Assembly (NCBI GenBank): GCA_020054475.1
Contig: JAHWGJ010000020.1
Span: forward strand, 1 to 33,807
DNA from: Thermoplasmata archaeon
GTDB taxonomy: Archaea > Thermoplasmatota > E2 > DHVEG-1
DNA length: 33,807 bases
Direction of reading: 5' to 3'
Position 1 is the first letter of the stretch; every line of letters starts with the position of its first letter. The position numbers and the translations under genes were made by a program. The notes beneath the pieces were generated by a model. It worked only from the letters and a program-made list of their open reading frames with translations. It was not told the origin of the DNA and did no database searches. This document shows, piece after piece, positions 22,699 to 31,404 of the stretch.

Positions 22699-23076
22699 TT
22701 ATTTAGCTCCAGTGCCCAGGATTATTTGCGTCTGTATCATATTACTATCTTTTCTGATAGTTTTTAGTAAATCAGCGGGCCCAATTACGGTCATCCGAGG
22801 TTTTTTTATTATTCTAAATATTCTCTGCATAAATGTTTGTTTATCTTCAGAATAACCTTCAATTTCAATTCCAATAAAAGTATCTTGTTTAATTTCCTTC
22901 ATTGTATGTTCAATTAATTCTGTCTGTTCGAATGGTGTAAGTCCTTGTTCCAATACCAATACTTTTCCTTTTTTTACTTCTTTTATTATAAAATTCAGTT
23001 TTTCAGCAGAAGAAAATTCACCTAATTTATCTCTAGAGACGAGATTAACAGATATTCCATCAATATTTTTTGACAT
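22699..23076 (-). CDS. arvB: ArvB/OapB family protein (DUF2073)
   Basis: This is a 125-residue protein without membrane segments. Recognisable family blocks are SAEKLNFIIKEVKKGKVLVLE, LTPFEQTELIEHTM and IGIEIEGYSE. The C-terminal half, KKPRMTVIGPADLLKTI, is also typical. It sits between the GTPase and zinc-ribbon genes with gaps of four bases and one base, the conserved DUF2073 neighbourhood in Euryarchaeota. The biochemical role is not known to me; a partner or regulator of the GTPase is the usual interpretation. Confidence 0.87.
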   Translation of the reverse strand: MSKNIDGISVNLVSRDKLGEFSSAEKLNFIIKEVKKGKVLVLEQGLTPFEQTELIEHTMKEIKQDTFIGIEIEGYSEDKQTFMQRIFRIIKKPRMTVIGPADLLKTIRKDSNMIQTQIILGTGAK

Positions 23077-23080
23077 ACTA

Positions 23081-23737
23081 TTATCTCCCTCTTTTCTTTC
23101 TTTTTCTACTGAATTGATTGACCATTGTAGAATATAGGTTTTCCGAATTATAGCCTGTTAACGCACTTATTGGTATAACCGGGTGCTGAGGGAAAGCTGA
23201 TTTTAAGGTTGCTGGACTTGATTTTTCCATATCAATTTTATTTGCTGCAATTAATACTGGAAGATTTCTTGCTTCAAGATTTCCAAGTATTGTTATATTA
23301 ACCTGTGTAAAAGGATCTTGTGTGGAGTCCATTACAAGTAAAACGCCATCAATTCCTTCAAGCCATCTTATAGATTCAATTACTCCTTCTGTGGCTTCTT
23401 TTGCTCTTTGTTTTGATTCATCCTTATCCAAGCCATATGTATTCATAAATTCCTTGTAATCTACTTTTGTTGAAATCCCCGGTGTATCAACAATATCCAT
23501 AAATAAAGAGGATCTACCATTTTCTATTTTAACATCTTTCTTCCATTTTGCAGTTCTAGTTTCATGAGGAATTTCTGATACACTTCCCATAATCTCCCCG
23601 GTCCAATCGCGTAATATTCTATTTGCAAGTGTAGTTTTACCTACATTTGGTGGCCCATAAATCCCAATTTTTGCATGTTTTTTTCCAAAAATTCTATGTA
23701 TTATTGAAGCAAAACTAGTCTTTCCAAATAATCCCAT
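23081..23737 (-). CDS. arvA: Era-like small GTPase, ArvA/OapA family
   Basis: This is a 218-residue TRAFAC-class GTPase. G1 is GPPNVGKT (28-35), the conserved Thr lies in ETRTAKW (59-65), G3 is DTPG (84-87), G4 is NKID (166-169) and G5 is SAL (191-193). The C-terminus RKRKKRGR is strongly basic, which could help contact membrane or nucleic acid. GGAGGAATTATTGG precedes the ATG. Homologues in Haloferax (OapA, renamed ArvA) drive vesicle budding, a small-GTPase role reminiscent of eukaryotic trafficking. The family was first named for its position near a replication origin. It is followed directly by arvB and arvC and is divergent from a coiled-coil gene. Confidence 0.9.
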   Translation of the reverse strand: MGLFGKTSFASIIHRIFGKKHAKIGIYGPPNVGKTTLANRILRDWTGEIMGSVSEIPHETRTAKWKKDVKIENGRSSLFMDIVDTPGISTKVDYKEFMNTYGLDKDESKQRAKEATEGVIESIRWLEGIDGVLLVMDSTQDPFTQVNITILGNLEARNLPVLIAANKIDMEKSSPATLKSAFPQHPVIPISALTGYNSENLYSTMVNQFSRKRKKRGR

Positions 23738-23850
23738 CCAATAATTCCTCCTAGTAATTAGGTAATTATAAAGAAGGTATATTAATAATAGTTTATTAGT
23801 TTAGTGGTATTTGTTATAAAATAATAAATTTTGATAAAAATATGAAAATC

Positions 23851-23861
23851 CTTATATATCA
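23851..23861 (+). promoter_or_regulatory. Putative TATA box of the coiled-coil gene
   Basis: CCTTATATATC lies in the 173-bp gap between arvA and the coiled-coil gene. Initiation about 25 nt downstream would fall near 23881. A strong GGGAGGT ribosome site follows at 23894-23900, ten bases before the ATG at 23911. Confidence 0.55.
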
Positions 23862-23910
23862 ACAAATTCATTCTGAGAGCTATAATATCTGCTGGGAGGT
23901 ATGATGATTT

Positions 23911-24876
23911 ATGAGTGAGGAAAATATTACAACAACAAATACGGATCATCTAATTGATCTTGGAGATAAATTACGTCATGCTGCAAATGAAATAGATAAT
24001 ATTAAAAGTTCATTTGTTAAAAATACAGAGGATCTTAATAAGATTAAAACTCTATTAGATGTAGAAAAATTGGATGAAATTAATGGAATTATTGAAAGAT
24101 TTGAAGGACAAGTAATTGAAGCTGAAAAAAGAAAGGAAGAAGCTTTTAAGGGTGCAAAAAAATACAGTGAAGAACTTGAAAAGGAAAAGGAAAGACTTAT
24201 CAAATTATGGGATGCATATAAAAATCAAGAAGAGGAGCTAACTAAAACTGAAAAAAAAATTCAAGACCTTGAAGAACAAAATTTTGAATTGAACCAATCA
24301 AAAAAACAACTTGAAGGAGATTATACAACAAGAATAGAAACTTTAAATAAAAAAATAAATGAAAATGAAGAGAAAATAGTTAAATTTGACGAATATAAAA
24401 ATAAAATTGAAGAATATAATAAAACGCATGAACAATTTGAATATGAAAATCAAAATTTAAAAAATACAGTTAAAACAAAGGAAAGTGCAATTGAATCATT
24501 ACAAGAACAAGTTAATAAATATAAGGAATATGAAAAATTTTCAGAATATAAAAATAAGTTCGATGAACTTACGATCCAATATGAAAAAGAAAAAGAGAGA
24601 TTAACAAAATTATATAACCTATATGAAGAAACGGAATCAGAATGTAAAAATCTAAAAGAAGAAAATAAAGGTTGGCAAAATTGGTTCGATTCCAACAAAG
24701 AGATATTTAACAAATTATTTTCCACTACGCCACCAGTTTCAAATTCTTCAGAAATTAAACAAAATAATAAAACTGTACTAAAAAATGACAATAACAAAGA
24801 AGAAACAAGTAATATTTCAGAAAATAAATCAACTAAGACAAAAAATAAGAAGAGAAAATTAATATTAAGAAAATAA
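23911..24876 (+). CDS. Long coiled-coil protein with basic C-terminus, unknown function
   Basis: This is a 321-residue protein. Residues about 10-265 form nearly continuous coiled coil rich in E, K, N and Q, with LEKEKERLIKLWDAY and a related repeat EKEKERLTKLYNLYEE (about 226-241). A short tryptophan-containing stretch GWQNWFDSNKEIFNKLF (253-269) follows. Then comes a disordered polar linker and a basic end KNKKRKLILRK. No membrane segment or catalytic motif is seen. A good TATA box and GGGAGGT support expression. It is divergent from arvA and convergent with rad50 (18 bp apart). It could be a scaffold, a cell-organisation factor or a partner of ArvA; none of this is shown. Confidence 0.75.
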   Translation: MSEENITTTNTDHLIDLGDKLRHAANEIDNIKSSFVKNTEDLNKIKTLLDVEKLDEINGIIERFEGQVIEAEKRKEEAFKGAKKYSEELEKEKERLIKLWDAYKNQEEELTKTEKKIQDLEEQNFELNQSKKQLEGDYTTRIETLNKKINENEEKIVKFDEYKNKIEEYNKTHEQFEYENQNLKNTVKTKESAIESLQEQVNKYKEYEKFSEYKNKFDELTIQYEKEKERLTKLYNLYEETESECKNLKEENKGWQNWFDSNKEIFNKLFSTTPPVSNSSEIKQNNKTVLKNDNNKEETSNISENKSTKTKNKKRKLILRK

Positions 24877-24894
24877 TTAAATTTTCTTAATTCT

Positions 24895-27000
24895 TTATTC
24901 TATTTTTATTGAACTAATACCATTTTCAGATTCTTTAATTAATATAATATTTTCCACATGGTTTTTTATTTCTTCAACATGGGTAATTAATATTATTTGT
25001 TTAAATTTTGAAGATAAAACATTTAACGCTTTTATAATATTTTGCTGATGAATATTGTCTTGTGAACCAAAAATTTCATCTAATATAATAAAATTGAATA
25101 AACCCCCTGCTCTCTCAGTAATAACCTCAGAAATTGATAATCTAAGACAGAGATTTGCTAAATCTTCTTCACCACCTGAAAATCTTTTTATATTGTATGG
25201 AACTCCATTATCATATATTATAATATTATAAAGCTCATCTAATTCGATATCTTGATATTTACCATCAGTCAATTTTGAAAAAAAATCTGCTGCATATGAT
25301 GATAATATAGGTCTAATTCGCATTATTAAATGTGATCGAAACGAACTCATGTTTTCATAAAGCATTTTTAAATTTCTAATTTTTATATTTTCATTAAAAA
25401 TTCTTTTTTTGGCATTTGTTAATTCATTGATTTTCGCAATAATATTACTAATATCATTTTTAATAAGATTATATTCGCCTTTTTTTCTTTGAAAAATTAA
25501 TTTAGTCTCGGTTAAATCATCTTTTTTATTTTCAAGATTTTTTAATAAATCTTGATAAATAGAATAATATTCTTTTATGCTCTGTTTTATACTTTTATAT
25601 TCATTATAATCAAATTTTATATCTTTAACACTGTCAAGTTCTTTTTGAATTTTATTTATTTCAAGTTCGTCGATATGTATTTCTTCTTGATTATTTTTTA
25701 TTTTATCATTAATTTGATCATATAATCTCATCTGATTAAAGATATAATCTTTTTTTCTCTCTAAAGCAGTTTTTTCTCGTGAAAATTTTTCTAGATTTTG
25801 TTTTTCATTTGTTATCTCATTTAATATGTCTCTAATTTTCTTATCATTACAGAATATTTCTTCACCATATTTGCTTATTAAAATGTTATATTGCTCCCCC
25901 AAAATTCTTTCACATGTTGGGCATTTTGCTTTATTTCCAATTTTTTTGATTTCTTCTTTTTTTTTAATTATTTTTTGTTTATCTTCTTTTATCCTATTTT
26001 TTATAGTTTTTTTTTCTTCAATTAACTTTAATAATTGCAATTTGGATAATTCAACATTTTTAATTTTTATATTTACTAAATCAATTTTTTTGGGTAATCC
26101 AGTTAAATCTTTAAGATTATTGTTGTTTATTTCAATTTTTTTATATCTATTTTGTATTTTATTTTTAATAGAAAAAATATCTTCATTTAATTTTTTCTTC
26201 TTTTCAGAAATTATTTTTTTTTCATTTAAAATTTCAATTTTATTATTTAATTTTTCATATTTCTCTTTATAAATATTATATTGTTTTGTTATTTCTTGAA
26301 TTTCTTTTGAATATCCATTTATTTCAGCCTTTGTTTTATCCAATAAATCTAAAATATTATTTTTGTTATTTTTTAAATCTTTCAAATCTTTTTTTAATAT
26401 ATCTATTTTATTTTTTCCATTTTCATCAATTAAATCTTGTGATAATTTGTTGACAATTGTTTGTTTTGTTTTTTTATCTGTATTAATCTCTCTTATTATT
26501 TCATCTAATGAGTTAATTCCTAACATTTTTAATATTAATGGTCTTCTCTCACTTGCATTCATTGTTGATAGAGCATTTAATTCCTTTTGTTTGGCAAATA
26601 TGGATGTATAAAATGATTTAAAATCCATGCCTAGTTTTTTTTGTATGTATTTATTTACTATACCCGCGCCTGTTGCAATAAGCTCTGAATTTTTTCTTAA
26701 AGTTGCATTGATGGTAAAATTTTTTCCAGACATTTCTCTTATTATTCTGTATGCATCGTCTTCATATTGAAAATCTAGTATTACTTTACATGGATCTGAG
26801 GTTTTTGCTGTATCCCTTTTTATTTGATCTGCACTGGTTCTTGCTGCTACTGATCCATAAAGAGCCCAAGCTACAGCTTCAAATATTGTTGATTTTCCCA
26901 CTCCATTTAATCCAACTACTCCTGTAATTCCATCTGGAAATTCAATTGTTTCTTTCAAAAATTTTCTATAATTGATTAGAGCCAATGTTTTTAGTATCAT
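24895..27000 (-). CDS. rad50: DNA double-strand break repair ATPase Rad50
   Basis: This 701-residue SMC-like ATPase has Walker A GLNGVGKS (30-37). A first coiled-coil arm leads to the zinc hook CPTC (C360, C363), then a returning arm. The ABC signature is FSGGEE (607-612), Walker B is FIILDE (637-642) and the H-loop histidine is H674. Two Rad50 molecules join through the zinc hook and with Mre11 form the complex that processes DNA ends. The protein is clearly shorter than the roughly 880 residues of Pyrococcus Rad50, so its arms are shorter. Its ATG overlaps the mre11 stop by four bases. The NurA and HerA genes that often accompany this pair are absent. Confidence 0.97.
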   Translation of the reverse strand: MILKTLALINYRKFLKETIEFPDGITGVVGLNGVGKSTIFEAVAWALYGSVAARTSADQIKRDTAKTSDPCKVILDFQYEDDAYRIIREMSGKNFTINATLRKNSELIATGAGIVNKYIQKKLGMDFKSFYTSIFAKQKELNALSTMNASERRPLILKMLGINSLDEIIREINTDKKTKQTIVNKLSQDLIDENGKNKIDILKKDLKDLKNNKNNILDLLDKTKAEINGYSKEIQEITKQYNIYKEKYEKLNNKIEILNEKKIISEKKKKLNEDIFSIKNKIQNRYKKIEINNNNLKDLTGLPKKIDLVNIKIKNVELSKLQLLKLIEEKKTIKNRIKEDKQKIIKKKEEIKKIGNKAKCPTCERILGEQYNILISKYGEEIFCNDKKIRDILNEITNEKQNLEKFSREKTALERKKDYIFNQMRLYDQINDKIKNNQEEIHIDELEINKIQKELDSVKDIKFDYNEYKSIKQSIKEYYSIYQDLLKNLENKKDDLTETKLIFQRKKGEYNLIKNDISNIIAKINELTNAKKRIFNENIKIRNLKMLYENMSSFRSHLIMRIRPILSSYAADFFSKLTDGKYQDIELDELYNIIIYDNGVPYNIKRFSGGEEDLANLCLRLSISEVITERAGGLFNFIILDEIFGSQDNIHQQNIIKALNVLSSKFKQIILITHVEEIKNHVENIILIKESENGISSIKIE

Positions 27001-28136
27001 TTATCCTCATTTTTTGATTCTATTCTTTCAATATATTTCATTCCAAGTTCCAATAATAATTGTTTTTCTTTCAAATTTTGATTATTCATAAAATAAGTAT
27101 ATTCTTTAGCTAAAGCATCTATTTTTGAATTTTTAATTATTTTTTCATCATTTTTGCTTTCTATATTAGCTTTTATTTCATAATGAGTTGCATCTTTACA
27201 TAAATTTTTAATTTTTTCAAAATCAATTCCGCGATATATTGTTGTTGGTATTTTTTCAAGTTTAATTCTAAATATTTTATTTTTTGGATCTATCTCCCTA
27301 ATTTGTAGTTCAATAGATTTCATAATTTGATCTAAATTAAGATTTGAACATATAATAGGCTCTAAATCTAAAATAACTCTATTTTCTATTTTTATAAATT
27401 TTGAATTAATATTATTTTTTTCCAAATGGAGTTCTATAAAACCTTTCTCATTTTTTGACTCTGAAAAAGAAAAGTGTTCAGTTGATCCTGCATATTGACA
27501 ATTGCTTGAGATTTTTGTATATTTATGATAATGTCCTAATGCTATATAATCAAATTTTTTTTTAAGATAATCATCAGGAATTATTAATTCATTGAATTCA
27601 TTCATTTTAAATTCTTTAATTCCTTTAACGCTTCCATGTAGTATTAAAATATTAAAATCTTTAGATTTATCAATATTAATTTTATTTAGATTGTTAATAA
27701 AATCCTCTTTGGATAAAGTTTGAGGTATGGCATGAATTGTAATTGATTCGTTTTTAATATTAAAATCATATTTTTCATATTTTAAATTATAAACAGGATA
27801 TACATTTTCTATATGTTCAAAAATATTAAAGATATGTCCAGTTTCTTTTAATTTTGGTTGTTCATGGTTTCCTGAGATTATTAAAAATGGTATTTTATTT
27901 TTCGATAAACGTAAAATTTGTTTTATTGAAACAGTTATTGCTCTATTATTAGGTCTAACAGAGTCAAATAAATCTCCTGAATGTAGGACAATATCTGGTT
28001 TTAATTTTATAGCGTTATCAATTACTTTTTGAAAAGAATTATAATTATCCTTCTCCCTTTGATTTATATTATCATCTGTTATTTTACGATAAGCGGAATA
28101 ACCTAAATGAGTATCAGATATATGTAAAATTTTCAT
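26997..28136 (-). CDS. mre11: DNA double-strand break repair nuclease Mre11
   Basis: This is a 379-residue calcineurin-like phosphoesterase. Metal ligands are visible in order: D8 and H10 (ISDTHLG), D55 (GDLFD), N90-H91 (SGNHE), H167 (LHGS) and H202/H204 (GHYH). Residues after about 250 form the capping domain, ending in a charged C-terminus that would contact Rad50. It has Mn-dependent 3'-5' exonuclease and endonuclease activity in known family members. It follows the flavoprotein gene by four bases and overlaps rad50 by four, so the three genes are one transcription unit. Confidence 0.97.
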   Translation of the reverse strand: MKILHISDTHLGYSAYRKITDDNINQREKDNYNSFQKVIDNAIKLKPDIVLHSGDLFDSVRPNNRAITVSIKQILRLSKNKIPFLIISGNHEQPKLKETGHIFNIFEHIENVYPVYNLKYEKYDFNIKNESITIHAIPQTLSKEDFINNLNKINIDKSKDFNILILHGSVKGIKEFKMNEFNELIIPDDYLKKKFDYIALGHYHKYTKISSNCQYAGSTEHFSFSESKNEKGFIELHLEKNNINSKFIKIENRVILDLEPIICSNLNLDQIMKSIELQIREIDPKNKIFRIKLEKIPTTIYRGIDFEKIKNLCKDATHYEIKANIESKNDEKIIKNSKIDALAKEYTYFMNNQNLKEKQLLLELGMKYIERIESKNEDK

Positions 28137-28140
28137 AATA

Positions 28141-29523
28141 TCATTGATTGCGATTTATTTTCTTTACTATGATATCACTTACAAGTGTTGTAACATCTAA
28201 AGTTGGAGCTATTGGTGGTGAATATGCAGTTTCAAGTTTTCTAAATGTTTCAATGTTCATTTTATTTAACATTGCACACGCGATAGTATTTATTCTTTGA
28301 GCTGCTTTGTCCCCAATTGCTTGAGCTGAAATAATTTTTCCAGTTTTTTTATTAACTGTAATTTTTATTGTTATAGGTTTTCCACCTGGAAAATATTCTG
28401 GGAGGGAGCTTCCTTTATATTTAGCAGATAATATTGAAAATTCTTTTAGATTTTCTATTGAAGGTCCTACTGCGGCTACTTCTAAGTCAAAAAATTCTGA
28501 GGTACAAGTTTGTAAAAAACCATTTTGTAATTCCTGATTTCCACCTGAAGCATTGATCCCGGCCGTTATTGCCTGTCTAACAACAATACTTCCAAGCCCT
28601 ACATTTATCGGTTTTTTTGTAATAAAATCCAAATATTCTGTACAATCACCTACAGCATATACATTTTTAATTGAAGTTTCACATTTTTTATTAACAATAA
28701 TTCCCCCAGTTTTTCCGATTTTTAAATCTGATTGATTAAAAATAGATAAAAATGGTTTTGTTCCAGTAGCTAGAATAAGTAAATCAGTTTCTATGGCGAT
28801 CTTCTTTGAATCTAAACTATTTTCAATATATATTTTATATATTGCCCCTCCCTTAATTTCAATTTCATATGCTAAATATCCGGTATATAATTTTATATAT
28901 TTTGTAATTCTATCTGATATAAGTTTGGATATATCTTCATCAACTGTTTTTGTAAGAATTTTTGGTAATGATTCTATAACATTTACGTTCATACCCTTTT
29001 TAAATAAAGCATCAGCCATTTCAAGACCGATCAAACCAGCTCCAATAATTGTTGCATTTTTATTTTTTTTAATATATTTTTCGATTTTTTTTGCATCATC
29101 AATTGTACGGAATATAAATATTCCATCATATAGTTTGTTTTCTCTAGATATATTTTTTATTTGGGGAATTACTGGTTTTGAACCTGTTGCAATTATTAAT
29201 TTGTCATATTTTTTTTCAATTTTATTATCATCTTTTTTTGCATATACTATTTTTTTTTGAAAATCAACGTTAATTACGTCTGAATTTAAATTTAGTTCAA
29301 TATTTGCCTTTTTATACCAGTCTTCAGTAAACTCGATTAAGTCATTACATTGATTTATATCTCCTGATATTACATAAGGTAAACCACATTTTGAGTATTG
29401 CGGATATTTTTCTTTATCAAAAATTGTAATTATTGATTTTCTATCAGTTTTTCTTGCAAATTGTGCAGATGTGCTTCCTCCTGCACCACAACCAATTACA
29501 ACGATTTTCCTTTGTTCATTCAT
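28141..29523 (-). CDS. CoA-disulfide reductase / NADH oxidase-type flavoprotein
   Basis: This 460-residue pyridine nucleotide-disulfide oxidoreductase belongs to the single-cysteine subfamily. The FAD motif is VVIGCGAGGSTSA (8-20) and the redox cysteine is C46 in YSKCGLPY. The central NAD(P)H motif is IGAGLIGLEMA, and YAVGDCTE is the second FAD motif. The C-terminal dimerisation domain (after about 330) ends in AYSPPIAP, which usually supplies the active-site Tyr. Such enzymes reduce CoA disulfide, persulfides or oxygen, and the substrate cannot be set from sequence alone. It is the first gene of a unit with mre11 and rad50. A TATA-like element CTTATAAAG lies upstream on the minus strand near 29570-29582. 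Confidence 0.88.
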   Translation of the reverse strand: MNEQRKIVVIGCGAGGSTSAQFARKTDRKSIITIFDKEKYPQYSKCGLPYVISGDINQCNDLIEFTEDWYKKANIELNLNSDVINVDFQKKIVYAKKDDNKIEKKYDKLIIATGSKPVIPQIKNISRENKLYDGIFIFRTIDDAKKIEKYIKKNKNATIIGAGLIGLEMADALFKKGMNVNVIESLPKILTKTVDEDISKLISDRITKYIKLYTGYLAYEIEIKGGAIYKIYIENSLDSKKIAIETDLLILATGTKPFLSIFNQSDLKIGKTGGIIVNKKCETSIKNVYAVGDCTEYLDFITKKPINVGLGSIVVRQAITAGINASGGNQELQNGFLQTCTSEFFDLEVAAVGPSIENLKEFSILSAKYKGSSLPEYFPGGKPITIKITVNKKTGKIISAQAIGDKAAQRINTIACAMLNKMNIETFRKLETAYSPPIAPTLDVTTLVSDIIVKKINRNQ

Positions 29524-29648
29524 TGAATACTAAATTAACTATTATTTCAAAAAATTTTCTAATGCTAATAATTACTTTATAAGAAAAATATATGATAATT
29601 TTGATTAATAGTTTTTTATTATTAAAATAGGTGTATTATTAGATACTA

Positions 29649-30497
29649 TCACTTTTTGTTAGTTTTTGTTTTTTTAGATTTTTTAGGACTAGATTTTTCT
29701 TCGTTATCCTTTTTATTTTTCTTAATTTTATTTTCTTTCTTCTCAGGTGTTTTTTTTGTTTTAGTTTTTTTATCTGATTTTTCAGTTTTCTTTTTTTCTA
29801 TGGTTTTCTTTTTTTCAGTTTTCTCTGAGGTTTCTTCAACTTCTTTTTCGATTATTTCATTTATTTCTTCTTTTTGAATTTTCTTTTCTTCAATTTTAAT
29901 TGTCGGTGATTTTAATACTTGTGTTTTATTTACTTCGACTCTTTTTACGGGATATAATTTTTTACATTTTTTATATACTTCACTTCCGAGTTTTCCATCA
30001 ATAATAAATTGAATGAACTCTGATAAAGTACTATTTTTAGCTTGATTATATATTGTTTGTTTCATTGTATCTCTTACAACTTTTCTTTGTGAATTTTGTA
30101 TTCTTTTATCAGTTGTTGCAAAAGGTTTAACTCGTATAGTTGCGCCATCTCTTGTATTTACATCATATACTCCATCTATTTTTGATCTTTTTCTTCTGAT
30201 CATTCTCCTTAGATAATCTGAAGTTAATTCATGCCCTATGAAATGAGTTAATGCATTGGTATCTTCAATTTTATCAATTTTGAAGAATAATTTTATATGT
30301 GATTTTCTAAAATCATTAGTTAAATCTTGAAGGGAAACTTCTGTAACTCTATTTAAAAGTTTATTAGGGTTATCAGATAAAGTATCAGCAATTGTAATAT
30401 TATCAAATGAGGCTGGAGCTAATATATTATACCAGATTTTAGATTTCCATTTATCTTTAATTTTTCTTGCTGCAGTTCTTGATCTTGCTTTTGCCAT
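29649..30497 (-). CDS. Small ribosomal subunit protein S3Ae (eS1) with Lys/Glu tail
   Basis: From the ATG at 30497 the protein has 282 residues. The first 195 or so are a normal S3Ae: KARSRTAARKIKDKWKSK at the start, then WYNILAPASF, IGHELTSDYLRRMIRRKRSK and RDGATIRVKP. After about residue 197 a low-complexity tail of some 85 residues follows, made mostly of K, E, T and S (KKKTIEKKKTEKSDKKTK is typical). A GTG nine bases upstream is in frame, but the conserved MAKARSR start and the GTGAT site favour the ATG. Archaeal S3Ae usually ends near 200 residues, so the tail is an accretion that probably lies on the ribosome surface near the mRNA exit side. Confidence 0.94.
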   Translation of the reverse strand: MAKARSRTAARKIKDKWKSKIWYNILAPASFDNITIADTLSDNPNKLLNRVTEVSLQDLTNDFRKSHIKLFFKIDKIEDTNALTHFIGHELTSDYLRRMIRRKRSKIDGVYDVNTRDGATIRVKPFATTDKRIQNSQRKVVRDTMKQTIYNQAKNSTLSEFIQFIIDGKLGSEVYKKCKKLYPVKRVEVNKTQVLKSPTIKIEEKKIQKEEINEIIEKEVEETSEKTEKKKTIEKKKTEKSDKKTKTKKTPEKKENKIKKNKKDNEEKSSPKKSKKTKTNKK

Positions 30498-30606
30498 AAT
30501 AATCACATTTGAATGTATATTATTTTATTCTAATGATTTTTTTCGGTAACACGCTCCATATACTTAAAATTATGCTGATATTTTTTATTTATAAAACAAG
30601 TTGCAA

Positions 30607-31404
30607 TTAAAATGCTTTTGTTATTTTGATATTATTATCTTTAGTATGTTTAATTAATAAGTCCCAAATATGAGAAATTAAGAATTTGTCCATAAATTTT
30701 TCTTTTGATATTTTATTTTGTAAATCTGGAAATATGTCAAGTTTTGATTGAATGTTTCCCCAGATTCCATTTTTCAAATGTAAGTTATCTATCATTATTT
30801 CTTTTACGTTATTATCAACAAAAATATCCACAATTTTAATTAATTCTTCATCTTTAATAGTAGGAAATATTGGTCCAAGAAAAACACTTGTTCTTATTCC
30901 AATTTCTGAAAAATTTGATAATATTTCCAATCTATCTTTAATGGATGAAGAGAAAGGTTCGAAAATTTTTCTTTCATCATCATTTAGAGATGATATGCTG
31001 ATCATTATATCAACTTTTGAAATTTTTGATATAATATCAAAATCTCTATTTATAATCGAAGATTTTGTTTGAATATGTATTGGAAAATCATATTTTTTTA
31101 GTTGCTCTAAACAATATCTAGTTAATTTATATTTTTTTTCAATAGGTTGATACGGATCTGTCACAGTTGAAATTCCAATTGTACCAATTCTTTTCTTTTT
31201 TATCTCTTTAGACAGGATTATTGGAATATTTAATTTTATACCAATATTATTTCCCCATTTATTTCTATCAATTTTTAAAACATTGGGTGCATAACAATAT
31301 GAACAATTATGTTGACAACCTACATATGGATTTAAAGAATAATCTAACCCGGGTAATTTTGAATCTGATAATGCTGTTTTACATTTGATATATTTTATAT
31401 TCAT
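30607..31404 (-). CDS. Radical SAM protein, spore-photoproduct-lyase-like family (COG1533)
   Basis: This 265-residue protein has the iron-sulfur motif CxxxCxxC at C30, C34 and C37 (GCQHNCSYCYAP). It is preceded by GLDYSLNPYVGC, the usual opening of the SplB-related COG1533 group. Downstream blocks GISTVTDPYQPIE and YDFPIHIQTKSS fit the same family. SplB itself repairs UV spore photoproduct, but many COG1533 members have unknown substrates, and this one lacks the longer N-terminus of true SplB. Its ATG overlaps the nreA stop by four bases, which ties it to a DNA-repair gene. A DNA-related role is inference. Confidence 0.85.
   Translation of the reverse strand: MNIKYIKCKTALSDSKLPGLDYSLNPYVGCQHNCSYCYAPNVLKIDRNKWGNNIGIKLNIPIILSKEIKKKRIGTIGISTVTDPYQPIEKKYKLTRYCLEQLKKYDFPIHIQTKSSIINRDFDIISKISKVDIMISISSLNDDERKIFEPFSSSIKDRLEILSNFSEIGIRTSVFLGPIFPTIKDEELIKIVDIFVDNNVKEIMIDNLHLKNGIWGNIQSKLDIFPDLQNKISKEKFMDKFLISHIWDLLIKHTKDNNIKITKAF

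Noticed and set aside
25826-26272. 148-codon plus-strand frame opposite rad50
   Set aside because: It is a shadow of the lysine-rich coiled-coil arms and zinc hook of Rad50; hydrophobic composition is an artefact.
29656-29877. Plus-strand frame rich in Phe, Ser and Leu that looks like a membrane protein
   Set aside because: It is the antisense of the Lys/Glu-rich S3Ae tail, whose AAA/GAA codons read as TTT/TTC on the other strand.
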